Shown in pieces: positions 40,274-51,978 of a stretch of 64,000 nucleotides of DNA; position 1 is the stretch's first letter, and each line of letters starts with the position of its first letter. Origin of the DNA: Takashimella koratensis (lineage: Eukaryota > Basidiomycota > Tremellomycetes > Trichosporonales > Tetragoniomycetaceae); NCBI GenBank assembly GCA_003116875.1, contig BCKT01000013.1:434001-498000 (forward strand). The letters run 5' to 3'. A program made the translations under genes and the position numbers. The notes below the pieces were generated by a model. The model was not told the DNA's origin and did no database searches. It saw only the letters and a program-made list of their open reading frames with translations.

Positions 40274-42512
40274 ATGCCGCCGCGGCCTACGTTCCCTCGC
40301 TCGATCCACCTCCCTTCCTCGTCCCCTTCCCCTCTCCCACACCCACCCGCACCTACACCTTCCACTCCTTCTCACGCTCCACGTATCAAGTCGTTCTTAC
40401 CCAAACCTCATCTCCGCAACTTTGCTCGTCACCTAGACCACCACCCTACCACCTCCACCTCTTCATCCACATCTCACCTCGCTCACACCTCCCCTTCGCC
40501 ATCGTTTATCCCGCCGACGGCGGCTTTTGCGCCCCCGACAGCGCCGAGGCTCCCGCCGCGGAGGAGACCCGCGTTCTCTCCCGGAGGCTTCGGGATGTCT
40601 GCGCACCCCGCCCCAGCAGGAAGAGGGAGGAGGAGGCAGACGGTAGCCGGAGGTAGTACGAGTCCAGCAGAGGTCGAGAAGATGGATAGGGAGATTGGAC
40701 AGGACGAAGCGAGGATCGAGGGGAAAGAAAAGGAAGAGGCTGAAGCTTGTTATGTGGTGAGTGATCAACATCTACGATTATCAACAACGCTAGAGGACTT
40801 GAACTGATACTGTTCTTTGCCTTGATCTTGTACCCATGTTTCTGCTTGATCCCTTGGTCTACCTAGCCCCCGCCCGCGACGCTGCTTCACCACTCTCCAA
40901 CCTCCTTGCCACTCGTCTACTCCCCCCACCCGTTACCGACCTACCAACTGGCTTACGAGACCTGGGGCACTCTCGACTCGACCCGCTCCAACGCGATCAT
41001 TCTTCACACTGGTCTCTCTGCCTCCTCTCACGTCGCATCGGGCGGGAACACTGTCTCGCCCGCGACCTCCTCCAAAGCTGGATGGTGGGAGGAGTTTGTA
41101 GGCCCCGGGAAGAGTATCGATACCGACAAGTTTTTCGTCATCTGTACCAACGTCCTTGGCGGTTGTTTCGGTTCCACAGGTCCGAGTAGCCCCTACCCTC
41201 CTGGTGAGGGAGGAACACGATGGGCGACTAGGTTCCCGTTACTTAGTATCCACGATATGGCGCGTGCTCAACTCGGACTTTTGGATTCACTCGGTATCGA
41301 TAAAGTGTACGCTTGCATTGGTAGTTCAATGGGCGGTATGACTTCCCTTTCCATGGCCTACCTCGCTCCTGAACGCGTCGGTCGTGTCGCTTCCATCTCG
41401 GCCACTGGTCGTGCGGGCCTCGGAGGCGTCGGAATGCGTTACGCTCAACGTTCCGTACTCATGGCGGATCCAAATTGGAACAGGGGTTTCTACTACGATG
41501 GTATCCCACCTCATAGTGGGATGAAACTGGCAAGGCAGATTGCGACAATCACGTATCGATCAGGACCAGAGTGGGAACAGAGGTTTGGGAGGAGAATGTT
41601 GTCAGAGGCTGAAGGAGAGGCAGCGGCTCAAGATGGGTCACAAGCTGTAGGGGTAGATGGTGTAGGAGATAATGCAGGTGTACCTAGGTTGAGCCCCGAT
41701 TTCCTTATCGAGACGTATCTCGATCACCAAGTGAGTTTGGCGAATCATCCCTCTATCTTTCTTTCCTCTTCTCCTAACCCCAAACACAATTGATCACTGC
41801 CCTCATTCCCTTGTCCCTCCCCCCCCCNNNNNNNNNNNNNNNNNNNNNNNNNNNNNNNNNNNNNNNNNNNNNNNNNNNNNNNNNNNNNNNNNCCCCCCCT
41901 CCTCCTTTTCTTCTCGTACCATGCTATGTCCTTCTCTGCTTCTGTACGTCTCTTCGACCCCAACTGACCAAATCACAGGGCGAGCGCTTCTGTTTAACCT
42001 ACGATGCCAACTCGATGATCTACCTTTCCAAAGCCATGGACTTGTTCGATATGACAGCACCTGCTCTCAAATCTCTCGCTGGGAAATTCAATCAATCTTA
42101 TCCTTCTCTTCCACCTTTCCCACTCCCTTCCGACCCTACATCTATCTCGGCTTCTTCCATCCCTTCCTCTTCTTCTTCCACTTCCACCTCTCTCGACCCT
42201 ACCTCCACCTCCACTTCTTCCACCCCTTCCAAACCCAAGAAAAACGAACGATTCATTCCGACCTCGAAATCCCCACACCTTCCCGAACTAGCCCAAGGTC
42301 TTCAACGTCTATCCAATATCCCAGCTTTGGTCCTAGGCGTTCAAAGTGACGTTCTCTTCCCTGTTGAACAACAACGTGAACTCGCAGACGCTCTCAAGTT
42401 GGCAGGGAATAACCAGGTTACGTATTATGAACTTGGTGGCGTTTGGGGTCACGATACTTTTTTACTTGATGTCCAGAACGTTGGAGGCGCTATTAGAGGT
42501 TTCCTCCATTAG
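40274..42512 (+). CDS. MET2: homoserine O-acetyltransferase
   Basis: Three exons (40274-40756, 40867-41730, 41979-42512) give 626 aa. The alpha/beta-hydrolase core begins near residue 190 with [10 protein letters not shown] and continues through [30 protein letters not shown] and the nucleophile elbow GSSMGGM (Ser about 314). The acid is Asp in VQSDVLFP (about 571) and the base is His in WGHDTFL (about 606). It acetylates homoserine with acetyl-CoA in methionine biosynthesis. A Ser/Thr/Pro-rich insert (about 485-515) loops out of the lid region. The first exon adds about 160 disordered residues not typical of the family, ending in a charged helix; it joins exon 2 in phase 0. Intron 2 contains a run of N, but both splice sites are intact, so the coding sequence is complete. 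Confidence 0.94.
41828..41892. other. run of N (assembly gap) in MET2 intron 2
   Basis: About 65 undetermined bases are flanked on both sides by seven C. A cytosine homopolymer probably broke the assembly. The true intron length is unknown. Confidence 0.95.
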
Positions 42513-42879
42513 TCCCGACTTTGGTGTACGTCGTTTTTGCAGTGACAAGGTAAAAGGAGCGTGAGCTATATGTTTGTATGTTAGATGTATTCGTCTTGAC
42601 TGTGTCACATCCAACTAGCCGCCCTTGGTGCTTTTTGTCAGCAGGCTCAGCAGGCCAGTCTCTCAGGCCCTGCCAAACCCAATCTCATAAACGATTTCAT
42701 ATACAACTTCACATAAGCAGGAGAAGAAAGGAAGAGGAAATGTAGTCGCTTTCTACCTCGTAACGTAGAAGGCTGCTACACGACTTGTAATGCCCAGAGG
42801 TCTTGATCTTACTCTTCGACTATCTCGAGGACCCAGCTTTGACCCCTCCGACTCGGGGGTCACAACCCAGACCTGCGCC
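42513..42879. other. convergent intergenic region, MET2 / ATG18
   Basis: 367 bp between two 3' ends. Nothing beyond the presumed UTRs is seen. Confidence 0.5.
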
Positions 42880-45072
42880 TCAGTCCATCCCGCTCGTCTT
42901 TGGTTCTTCGTTATGTAACAAACTGCAAAACACACACACACACACACACACCCCACCGTCAGCGCCAGGCTATTGGTCCAAGTAAGAGAGATCGCAGCGA
43001 ATCAGATACGGTGCTTACCTGAATTCTTTGACAAGGGAGCACTCGCCGCCGACGTCGAGGTCTATGTTGTATGCCTGGAAGAAACCGTCTGCGCCAATGA
43101 CCATGACTTGGGGTGTGGAGCTGAACAAGAAATCAGCTCGGCGCAAAGATCTGGCAACTATGAGACGACCCTTTCACTTCTCTGCTTCTTCCCGCCGCAA
43201 CCAGATCCACCCCTTCTCTGCTACCACATCACCCCAAGCACCACACCACTACTCCACTGCGCACCTCGCTATCACTTACGAGCTCATAGCAACCACGTTC
43301 CTCGCGCCAACATGGTTACTTCTCAACTTGATGAAGGCGAAATCGCGTTGAGGTTCCCACATCTCGGTCACGCCCTTGGGGAGGTACCCTCCTACGCCAC
43401 CTACGAGGCTCTTTCCGATATGGTACGACCTCCTGCGAAGCGAGGAAGTTGCGCTGTTTGATCCGGCGGCTAGTGTGGACGGGAGATTGGGGTGCGAGTG
43501 GGGTGGAGAAGAAGGAGTTTCGGAAGGTGTAGGTGATCGAAGGTCGTCTATCCCATTCCCACCACCGTTCCCACCGACCCCCGTCCCACCTGACGCTGCA
43601 AACCCTTCACCATCGACCCCTCCAGCACCGCCGCTCTCTCGAGGGAGAAGCTTGTAAATGTGGATCGTCGACGAGTCCGAGCTGACAGCCAACAACGTGC
43701 TCATGAGGTTGAAATTTATACTGAAGATTCTAGCGTTTTGCGACCCGCGTCGGAATTGCCATAGCTTCTTGGCGTCGGGTACGGAGAAGACACGTACGAC
43801 TGTGCCCTTGTCCGAAGCCGTGGCGAGCATGGTACCCGCCGAGTTGAGAGAGAGGCACGCGATGGGAGACTTGTGTGCGGAGATGACGTTGACTGCGGAT
43901 AAGGTGAGGGTGTCGAAGATGAGCACGTCTCCGGTAGATGCGGCGTGCGCGGTCGAGTTGGGTGGAGAAGAGGAGGAAGATGAAGAAAGTGGGCCGGAAG
44001 GGGAAGGAGCAGGCGCAGGGTAGGCGAGGTACGAGTGCTCAGACGAGGACGAGAGCGAGCAGACCGCTGCAGAGTGGTCAGTAAGAAACACGTGAGAGAG
44101 GGCAGGGGTGAGTGAACTTGCCGTTCGGATTAGGTCCAGTCTCGATAGTATGGAGCAACTTCATTGTGGAGATATCGTAGATGTAGATTTCAGATTCAAG
44201 GACGACGACAAGTCGCTTGCGGTTCATCTTGACTGCCAAGACCGAGGACGGGAATAACAGCTCGCAGATGGTGGATTGTCTCTGCAGTGGTAACGGCGTC
44301 AACATGCAGTTCTGTTTCGGTAGTAAGAGCCGGACGCGTCTAGCACCTTCATCCGCTCGATGTGGGGACCGGAGAGAAAGAGAGCAAAAGGAGGAAGAAA
44401 TGACCAACCTTGGTGTTTACGATCTGGAGCTTGCGGGGGCTGTTGCCAGGCGCGTCGGCGGCCCCGACGAGCGCGACGAGCGAGGTGCAGAACAGCATCT
44501 CGACGATCCCGACAGCGCCTTGGTCATCTACACCGTGAGAGGAAAGCCACGAAGGGAGGTATATTCGTCAGCGTAGGTTCTGGTGCCAAGACCAAGACTC
44601 GGCGCGTGGTGGGGTAGTCGAGTTGGTCCGAGCGGACAAGGAAAGGAGTAGAGGGCACGTTGGTGATGAAACAGGATGAAGGGGAGAGGGGAGGGCGGCG
44701 CAGAAGCTGGAGACGGAGGTGGTGATACGTACTCATAGAATGAACTTTACCGAATGGGTCACAGTTGAGGATGGTGTATCCCTTGCGATGTCCGACGGCG
44801 ATACAAGAGAAATCTTGGTTAAAGTTACAGCACTGCGGGTGTGATGGGAAGGAAGTGCGGATGGGTCAGCGCGAGGAGGAGGACAAGGGCGAGAGCAGGG
44901 GCAGAGGTGACTTGAAGGAAGGAGAAGATTGGAGAGGAAGACGGAGTGGACAGCTGGATGACGAGGCGAGCGTGAGGTAGGGCGAGGAGGGGCGAGATGG
45001 ATGGGTGAACGCGGACAGGAGGGAAAGACGTACGAGCAGGTCGGGATGCCGCCTGGCCGTCGTAGGAGGCAT
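42880..45072 (-). CDS. ATG18: PROPPIN autophagy protein ATG18 (WD40)
   Basis: Seven exons (45034-45072, 44733-44832, 44409-44527, 44122-44281, 43280-44066, 43019-43120, 42880-42922) give 449 aa. A seven-bladed WD40-like propeller is read from [83 protein letters not shown] and LWQFRRGSQ. The FRRG motif binds PI3P and PI(3,5)P2, which places the protein on phagophore and vacuole membranes. A Gly/Ser/Pro-rich loop interrupts blade 6, as in relatives. Intron 4 uses a GC donor (GCAAGT). The last intron contains a (CA)10 microsatellite directly next to its acceptor. Close relatives such as HSV2 and ATG21 share the motif, so the exact paralogue is less sure than the family. Confidence 0.93.
42931..42950. 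repeat. (CA)10 microsatellite in ATG18 intron 6
   Basis: Ten CA units on the plus strand read as a TG run just upstream of TTTTGCAG on the gene strand, within 10 nt of the 3' splice site. Confidence 0.95.
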
Positions 45073-45487
45073 GGTGGATGCGCTTGATGTGGCTTCTCGA
45101 TGGACTAAGGGAGTGGACGCCTGCTCGAGGGGCGGAATGGGCAGGATGGGATGTTGAGGATGTTGTGGATGTTGTGTAGATGGTGAGTAGATGAGAGAGG
45201 AGTAGAGGATGGAGGCGGAATTGGATTTGGATTGGGATCAGATGACGTTTACACCGTGTGGCAAATGGCACACACACACACGCACACACACACATATACC
45301 GCAGCAACCTAGCACACAAGCGACAATATTAGTTCATCGTCTCCATCCGACAGACCATGTACATATGCTATTCGTGCAGATCGTGAGTCGTCCATGACAT
45401 CCACTCGCACCCTTCCAGACTTCCACGTCCACTCTCCATCTAATCGACACAATCATCTATCCACTCTCGCGGCTTTGACACCCTGTC
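45073..45487. other. intergenic: upstream of ATG18, downstream of the Brl1-like gene
   Basis: 415 bp, including a CA-rich microsatellite (about 45270-45297) in the ATG18 promoter region. No gene is seen. Confidence 0.5.
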
Positions 45488-47715
45488 TCACCAAATCTTC
45501 CAGCCGCCACTCTTCTTCCCGTCTTTACTGACCTCCAGCGCGCCTAACTTTCCTGCTGGCCCTGGTCCTGTTCCTGGTCCTAAACTTTGTCTTCCTCCGT
45601 AGTACTGCATACCTCCTGTATGTCCCGGTTGTTGTCCGTAATTCAAATACGTCGCATGCCCCTGCCCATGGGTCGGGTCGTACCCCCATCCCAAGCCACC
45701 AGGGAGCGGCGCGTGTGGTTGAGGAGAGTACAGCCCGCTCGGAGCTGCCGGTGGCTGTGGAGGAGGGTGTTGGTGGCGTGCTCGGAGGTTGAATAGAGCC
45801 GAGTTGGTGATTGCGATCAAGAATGTGAGGGTGACGAGTGTGAAACCCTAAAAAACGACGTGGACAGAGTTAATATGCGATGTTTGGAGTGTTGCCACCT
45901 CAGAGTAGCAGCTACCATCAAGGCATGAAGGAAATAGGGACTTTGGGGGTAGCGGGAATAGACAAAGCGACAAATCCAGAATGCAAGGCAAAGAGACAGA
46001 GCACAAGAATATATCCTGACCCTACGCACCATCGTTTTCCAACTGATCGGGTCCACAAAACTGTTGATCACGCCTGCAAACGTCTCGGCGCCAACTCGAG
46101 CACGGCCCACGACGGTCGGGTCGCGGTTCATGCACATTTCCCAGGCGCTACAAGCGGCTTCCCTGTGTCCATAAGACGGAAAAACGGTATCGAGAAGGCG
46201 AGAAGGGAAAAAAACAGAATTGGAGAAGAGAAGCATTAGCGGTATTAGATGGGGTGAGCTCGCAATGAGGCAAGCGAAGAGACCACACTTACATCGCTGG
46301 GACGCGAAGAGAGGGTTCACACCGATTCGTCAAGTACATATTTGTACACCCTGCAATCTCTTGCAAGATCTCTACAAGTGACAAACGACAAGTGATCAAT
46401 GCAATTGTCAGCGAGAGCACTAGTCATGAACCAAACGGAAGACGGTCCTAATCTCAGGAGTCCATTTAGGACTTACCGACCGAGTACTCCTCGATTCGAT
46501 CTTGCACGTCTCGCCTGACAGCGAGGATGAATTGGAGAGCGATGTAGAGAAATCCCAGTACGAGAGAGCCGTTGAATACGAACTGCACATAGCTGGTTGA
46601 CTCATCAGTCTCGACCCCAACGAAAGAGTTGTTGAGTTGGAACAGGGCGGGTGAAGGGAGGAGAAACCTACCCGAGGAGAATGGCAGGGATCTCAGAGTG
46701 TCGAACGGCTGGTGCAGACATGTGTAGGTTATAGTGATGCTCCGAGGGCTGAGCTCGTGACCTGGCTACGCTTTGATCCCGGCGTCGATCATTGTACTGT
46801 TCCTTGTCAGTCCCTGCTGTCTCTGAACAGCCAAAAGGTCGACCAAAAGTCCACCCAACCACGACCCAGGTTGCCGGGAGAATCTAACCTCGTCGGGATC
46901 ACTTTCAGACCCGCGCCGTCGACGCGCTGACCATTCCTTCTGACGTTTCTTTCGGATCCTCATGACTGCGCCGTTGGCTATAGGTCTCTCAGCCGCCGTG
47001 GTGTCTTCCGCCTTCTTCGTTTCCTCTGCTTTCATGTTTGTGCCCTGCTTCTCTGCACTTGCACTTGTACTTGCACTTCCGCCAACACCTGACCCGGCAT
47101 TGCCAGCTTCACCACCCGCTCCTGACCCCGCTCCTGCGTCACCTTGCACCCCTTGACCTTGTCCCATCTCGCCACCTCGTGCCGGACTATCCCCAGCCAT
47201 CTCAATATCCCGCACCCCGCTCCCTCCTCCTCCTCCTATTCCATTCACACCTGACGTTGACGCTGACGCCGCACCGAACCCAAAATCTGCCCGAGCCCAG
47301 CGATTCGGATCGTATGGCTCAAACTTCTGGGCCGGGGGCAAGGGCGGAGCATGGAATAGGAACGGAGTGTTGGGTCCGAATCGCATCTGTGATGGTGGGT
47401 GGGAGAAGGGGTCGTGTATGGTTGCGTGTTCACTGTGGAGGCCTGGGTTGGGTCAGCAGTGTTCAACAGGAGCCAGATTGTCTCAGAAGTTGAGTGAGAT
47501 GGGTTGTGACGCTCTGAGTAGATAGCAACTAGCTGCTAGTTGCCTGGTGCTGTAGAGTAGGAGAGTAGGAAGATGCCAGGTTGAAGTCCGCGTCTATACT
47601 CACGCTTGCGAGACGGTCCGTCCTGGTACCCGACCGCGTACTCGGCGACCCTCGAGAACGGATTCACCTCGTCGAGGTCCATGGGCCCCGACGTATCGCG
47701 CGCTTGGAACGGCAT
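45488..47715 (-). CDS. Brl1/Brr6-family nuclear envelope protein
   Basis: Seven exons (47604-47715, 46889-47442, 46672-46802, 46477-46592, 46293-46371, 46030-46162, 45488-45847) give 494 aa. The exon 3 start could instead be 46820, adding six residues. The N-terminal half is Gly/Ser/Ala-rich. The Brr6-like C_C domain has a first membrane segment (YVQFVFNGSLVLGFLYIALQ, about 266-290) followed by VRRDVQDRIEEYS. A lumenal part then carries two cysteine pairs: Cys in GCTNMYLTNRC and Cys in CSAWEMC. After MNRDPTVVGRARVGAETF and NSFVDPISWKTM comes a second membrane segment (about 376-396). The tail is Gly/Tyr/Pro-rich. Family members sit at nuclear envelope fusion sites and help nuclear pore assembly and lipid homeostasis. 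I cannot tell Brl1 from Brr6 here. The 221-bp spacer to BUB3 is a shared divergent promoter. Confidence 0.9.
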
Positions 47716-47936
47716 CGGGGTGAGGTGGACTATCGGTCGGTCGGTCGGTCGTTTCTTTATGGGGTAAGGTGCAAGAGGGAGATCCAAACACGACACGACC
47801 ACAGGACGCGGAAATTTCAGCAACCACTCAATCACCCAGCGACAAGAACCTGAACTTGTTGTCGAGTTTCATCTCTCCTCTTCTCCCTTCCACTCCACCC
47901 ACTCTCCACTCTCCACTCTCACCCCTCTGCATCGCA
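47716..47936. promoter_or_regulatory. divergent promoter, Brl1-like gene / BUB3
   Basis: 221 bp separate the start codons. The BUB3-proximal half is C/T-rich with several CTCCACT words. A short run of CGGTCGGT repeats lies on the Brl1 side (about 47730-47750). Confidence 0.6.
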
Positions 47937-49833
47937 ATGTCAAGTAAGCACATTCTCATCCCCTCTCCCCTCGCCCTGGCTGCATGTTAATACCCATGTG
48001 TAGGTGACACATCGCTGCAGCCCCCGGCAGACGGGATCTCGGCCCTTGCTTGGTCTCCCGACTCGACCCGTCTCCTCGTCGCTTCTTGGGACTCGGTGAG
48101 CTACATCTTCCTCTTCCTCATTTCCTGGACCATTTGGGACGTTCTGGTGGATTACTTGTTCTGTATTCTTCTTCGTCAATGGCGTTTCAGAGCCGTGCAA
48201 GATCTCCAAGAACTCAAAGCTAGCCACTCGGCTCATTCAACAAACATTGCAACATCGCTGATTCCATCTCTTAGACTCTTCAACTGCACACATTCACCAG
48301 CCCACCCTCTCCTCCCCAGATGTGAGTCCCCCCTCCCCCTCTCTACCATTCATTTCACTCCCTCTCCTGTCCTCGTCCTGCTCCCTTTCACTTTTCATTA
48401 TCATCTCTCGCCTAACCATCCTTCATCGCTAACTCCTAGGCAGCTTCTCCGACCCCCGCCCCGTCCTCACATGCACCTTCGGTGCGTCACCTAGCGTTGC
48501 GTTCTCCGGTGGTGTAGACCGGCGCGTTAGGCAGTGGGACCTTGAGACGGCCCAGTGTCGAGTCTTGGGTAAACATGAGGATACGGTTTCGTCGATGGTT
48601 TGGATCGGCGAGTCCAGTGAGTTGGCAGGCTCACCTTGTCCATGAATGCGACGACCCAGTATCTCCTTTATCGCTGGTTTCATTGCTTCCTCATCCATAT
48701 TGAGTACTCTCTGACCACTTCTACGCTAGACATCCTCGTGACCAGCTCATGGGACCGTACTTTGCGCGTCTGGGACCCGTGAGTCGACCTGCATTCCCTT
48801 TAAACTGGAGCGCGCTAATCACTTTTTGCTGACATTACTAGATCCGCTGAGGAACCCCTTCGCGCTACGCTCACCCTCCCTGAACGCATCTACAACCTCT
48901 CCTACACCTCTGCATCTGGCCGCGTCCTCGTCTCCATGGCGCACCGACACGTGCACGTCTACCGCGCGATGGACTTGGCGAGCGCCAGTGGGGAGGGCGA
49001 GGTCAAGCCTGAGAGCACGAGAGAGAGCGCGCTCAAGATGCTTACTCGCTCGGTCGCGTGCATGGCGGACGGAAAGGGTGAGTTGGAGTTGACACCGTGA
49101 TGAAACTGGAGGAAGAGCCAGAGGCGACCATGAGTCAGGGGTTACAGAGGTTTCTAGGGGTTGGAGTGAATATGAGGAGAGATAAAGCTGACGCAACACA
49201 GGCTGGGCATCCGCATCGATCGAAGGGAGAATCGCGGTCGAGTACTTTGAAACAGACGCAGAGACTCAGAGCTTGAAATATGCTTTCCGAGCACATCGGC
49301 AGACTATCGATGGTGTTGACTATGTCTACCCTATCAACGCGATCGCTTACCACCCAGTGTAAGTGTTGTCGTCATTCTCTCCTTTTGATCCTCACCGTCT
49401 GCTCTCTTCTTTTTTCTCTTCCCCTTGGTCTTATCCTCTATCTCTTCATCTGAACCTGGTCTCCTCTTACGCACCTCCCACTTACACACGCAGCCACAAC
49501 ACCTTCGCCTCGGCCGGCTCCGACGGCACTTTGTCGTTCTGGGACCACATCTCGAAGAAACGAATGCGCGTGTTCAACGACTACGGACCTGCCATCGCAG
49601 CGCTCGCTTTCAGTCCCGACGGGTCAAAACTCGCCATTGGGATCAGCTACGAGCACGACAATGCGGTGGTCAACCCAGCCGACCAGGCGGCAGTGCGGTT
49701 GTTGGTCAAGACAACGGTTATGGATGATTGCAAGGTAGGTGGAAATCGCATGAAAATGGGGCAGAATCAAGGCAAAACTTGATGGGGGACATTGGCTGAT
49801 GACTCGTGTTTGCAGCCAAAACCAAGAGCATGA
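47937..49833 (+). CDS. BUB3: spindle checkpoint WD40 protein BUB3
   Basis: Nine exons (47937-47943, 48004-48095, 48275-48321, 48444-48616, 48730-48778, 48842-49077, 49202-49358, 49494-49734, 49816-49833) give 339 aa. WD repeats include ISALAWSPDSTRLLVASWD, AFSGGVDRRVRQWDLE, ILVTSSWDRTLRVWDP, SASIEGRIAVEYFE and HNTFASAGSDGTLSFWD. The segment YAFRAHRQTIDGVDYVYPIN, then AIAYHP, is diagnostic for BUB3/RAE1-type propellers. BUB3 carries BUB1 and BUBR1/MAD3 to phosphorylated MELT motifs on kinetochores. Exon 1 holds only seven coding bases and the last exon 18. The exon 3/4 junction was set by phase, using acceptor GGCAG at 48443. The protein reads well on both sides, but this junction is the least certain one. 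Confidence 0.94.
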
Positions 49834-50027
49834 GTTGAGAGCTGTAGCAATGAATTAGGCAGGCACGAGTATGTGTAAGCGGGAAACGAGCAGTGCAAAG
49901 ACTGCACAAGTAGCAGTTCGTGAGTGGTTACTGTCGTAGTCTAGCATTATGCAACACCATCACTGGATCCTCAACTATCAAGTACGACAAATTTCCCCCT
50001 CATCCAAATTACATCTTCGTACCCTCT

Positions 50028-51978
50028 CTAGCTCCAATCGCCCCAATCCCCTCCACCTCCGCCTCCATCCCCACCTCCAAACCCATCATCCTGCGCCCAA
50101 GGATCTTGCAACTCCTCCTGCCACGGATCCTCTTGTCCCCACCCGGCCTCGGTATCGTACCCCTCTCCACCAGGTGCCATGGGACCATCATCCCCTCGGC
50201 CCTGCTGAGGACCATAGATCTGTTCGTCTTCACTAAGTTCTCGACCCCCGGCACCTGCGCCGGCGCCCATCGCACCGGCAGCTCCGGCTCCGGCTGCACC
50301 AGCAGCTGTGCCTGCGGCGTCGGGAGTAGAGACGTCGCCGCCCCGCGCTTCCGAACTACCGTCGCCACCGCCCCAGAAGATGAAGGGGAAGCCCATCCCG
50401 CTGAGTGGCCGTCAGCACTTCAATTCGACGAGACTGAGAGCAAAGTCGAGGATCGCAGAAAAGGATGGGAGATGAACAAAAAGCCAAGTAACTTACCCGC
50501 TTCCCGAGTGTCGTGAGAAGTAGTCAAAGTCGACTATAAAGAAAAACAGTACCGTCAGCGTATGTTCTCAACGGTGATCTTTGGGCAGATCTTGGAGGTG
50601 AAGAAAGAGGCTACTCACTCGACACCGCGGTAGCTAGCGTCTGTAGAACCCAATTAAAATCAGCATCAGCAAGGTTATCCCCACTTCACAGGTCGATCTT
50701 GTGCTTGTAAGACAGAGAAACTACTCACCATGGCACGCTGGTCGAGAGTGAGCCCACCGCTGGATCCTGAAGGGAGGACGAGGCTCTGGCCCTGTAGGCT
50801 AACTCCAGCACCAGGCGGGAGATCGAGCTCGGTTCCCGCCGAGTCGAACCGGATCACATACTGTCCTGTATCATATTTAGCGACACCCATCATAGAACCC
50901 GATTTCCATATGCCAGCTGGAAGAATACGGAGTGGAACTCACCAGTGTCTGTGAAGATCTCTCGACCCAGGCCACGAAAGTTTCGATTAATCGACGCGAT
51001 AAGTCGATCGTCTCTATCCTTGAGCCAAAAGTCCCAGGCAAACAACCCGCCATCAATCGCTGCAAACTGCTTATAATTCTCCCCGTCCCCTTCTCTTGAC
51101 TGGAACAGATTATACTTTCTCCTCCACGGATGCCATTGCTGTTGAGCTTCGCCTACGATCCGTCCATCTTGCCCTTCTTGCTCTTCTGAGGAATGCACGA
51201 AAATCCGTGAATTGATGAACGCGAACGGCCTTCGGATCCAGAGAATCGGTTTCCCCGTGCGATCCATCACGACGGATCGGAATGGGCGGTGAGTTCGAAG
51301 AGCTTGACGTGAGATGGTGCTGATGATTCCTTGTTCTTGTTCGGCGAGGAAACCAACAAGTTGGCCGTCCGTAGTGTGGATAGCGTACCGGTTCGCTTGC
51401 TCAAATCCCATGAAGACATTCAACATCTCCAGCTGTCGAACAATGACCAACGTATCGTGCGCCAACAGTTCGTGTGCCGCATGACTATGGCTCAACACCC
51501 CTTGCGGATCGGCGGGAACAATGACGGGGCGGGAAGGTGGGACGCTGCCGGCTGAGTCGGCGTCGTAGCCATCGGCTCCGAATGCGCCTGAGTATGCGAA
51601 TCCAGGGCCCGTTGGGGGATCAGAGGAGCCGTAGGGGGTCTGGGAAGGCTGGGATGGGCGAGTGCGCCGCCGTGGTCTAACGTGGCCTTGTGGTACTGTT
51701 GTCGTCAGCAAACCAGATCATGTAGCAGAGGACAGCGAGATCCCACAAGCCTGGAATAGGGGAAGGAGTTGGAAGGGGTGGTAGCACAGATACATACACC
51801 GATCGTCGTCCCGCCGAGCGAGGGAGGGCGAGGTACTGATCCCTCGGCTAAGACTACGGGCGGCGGCATTGGGACCAACTCGGGTAGCGAAATCAGCTCG
51901 GGCCGCTTCATTCGCCAAACTGGGAGTCCGAGCCTGCGCACGTGCGAGCGAGATCAGCGGGACGCTCCGCCGCAACAT
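50028..51978 (-). CDS. phospholipid scramblase family protein, mitochondrial (Aim25-like)
   Basis: Six exons (51798-51978, 50943-51695, 50729-50865, 50619-50640, 50497-50533, 50028-50400) give 500 aa. The first 60 residues are Arg/Ser/Ala-rich with an amphipathic start (MLRRSVPLISLARAQART), a likely mitochondrial presequence. The scramblase domain includes QLEMLNVFMGFEQANRYAI, FRSVVMDRTGKPILWIRRPF, QFAAIDGGLFAWDFWLKDRD, IASINRNFRGLGREIF and YVIRFDS. The fungal relative Aim25 is mitochondrial; the biochemical activity in fungi is poorly defined. The C-terminal 125 residues are unusual low-complexity Gly/Ala/Asp/Gln sequence ending WGDWS. A 22-nt exon lies in the C-terminal part. Its 3' end converges on BUB3 across 194 bp. 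Confidence 0.92.
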
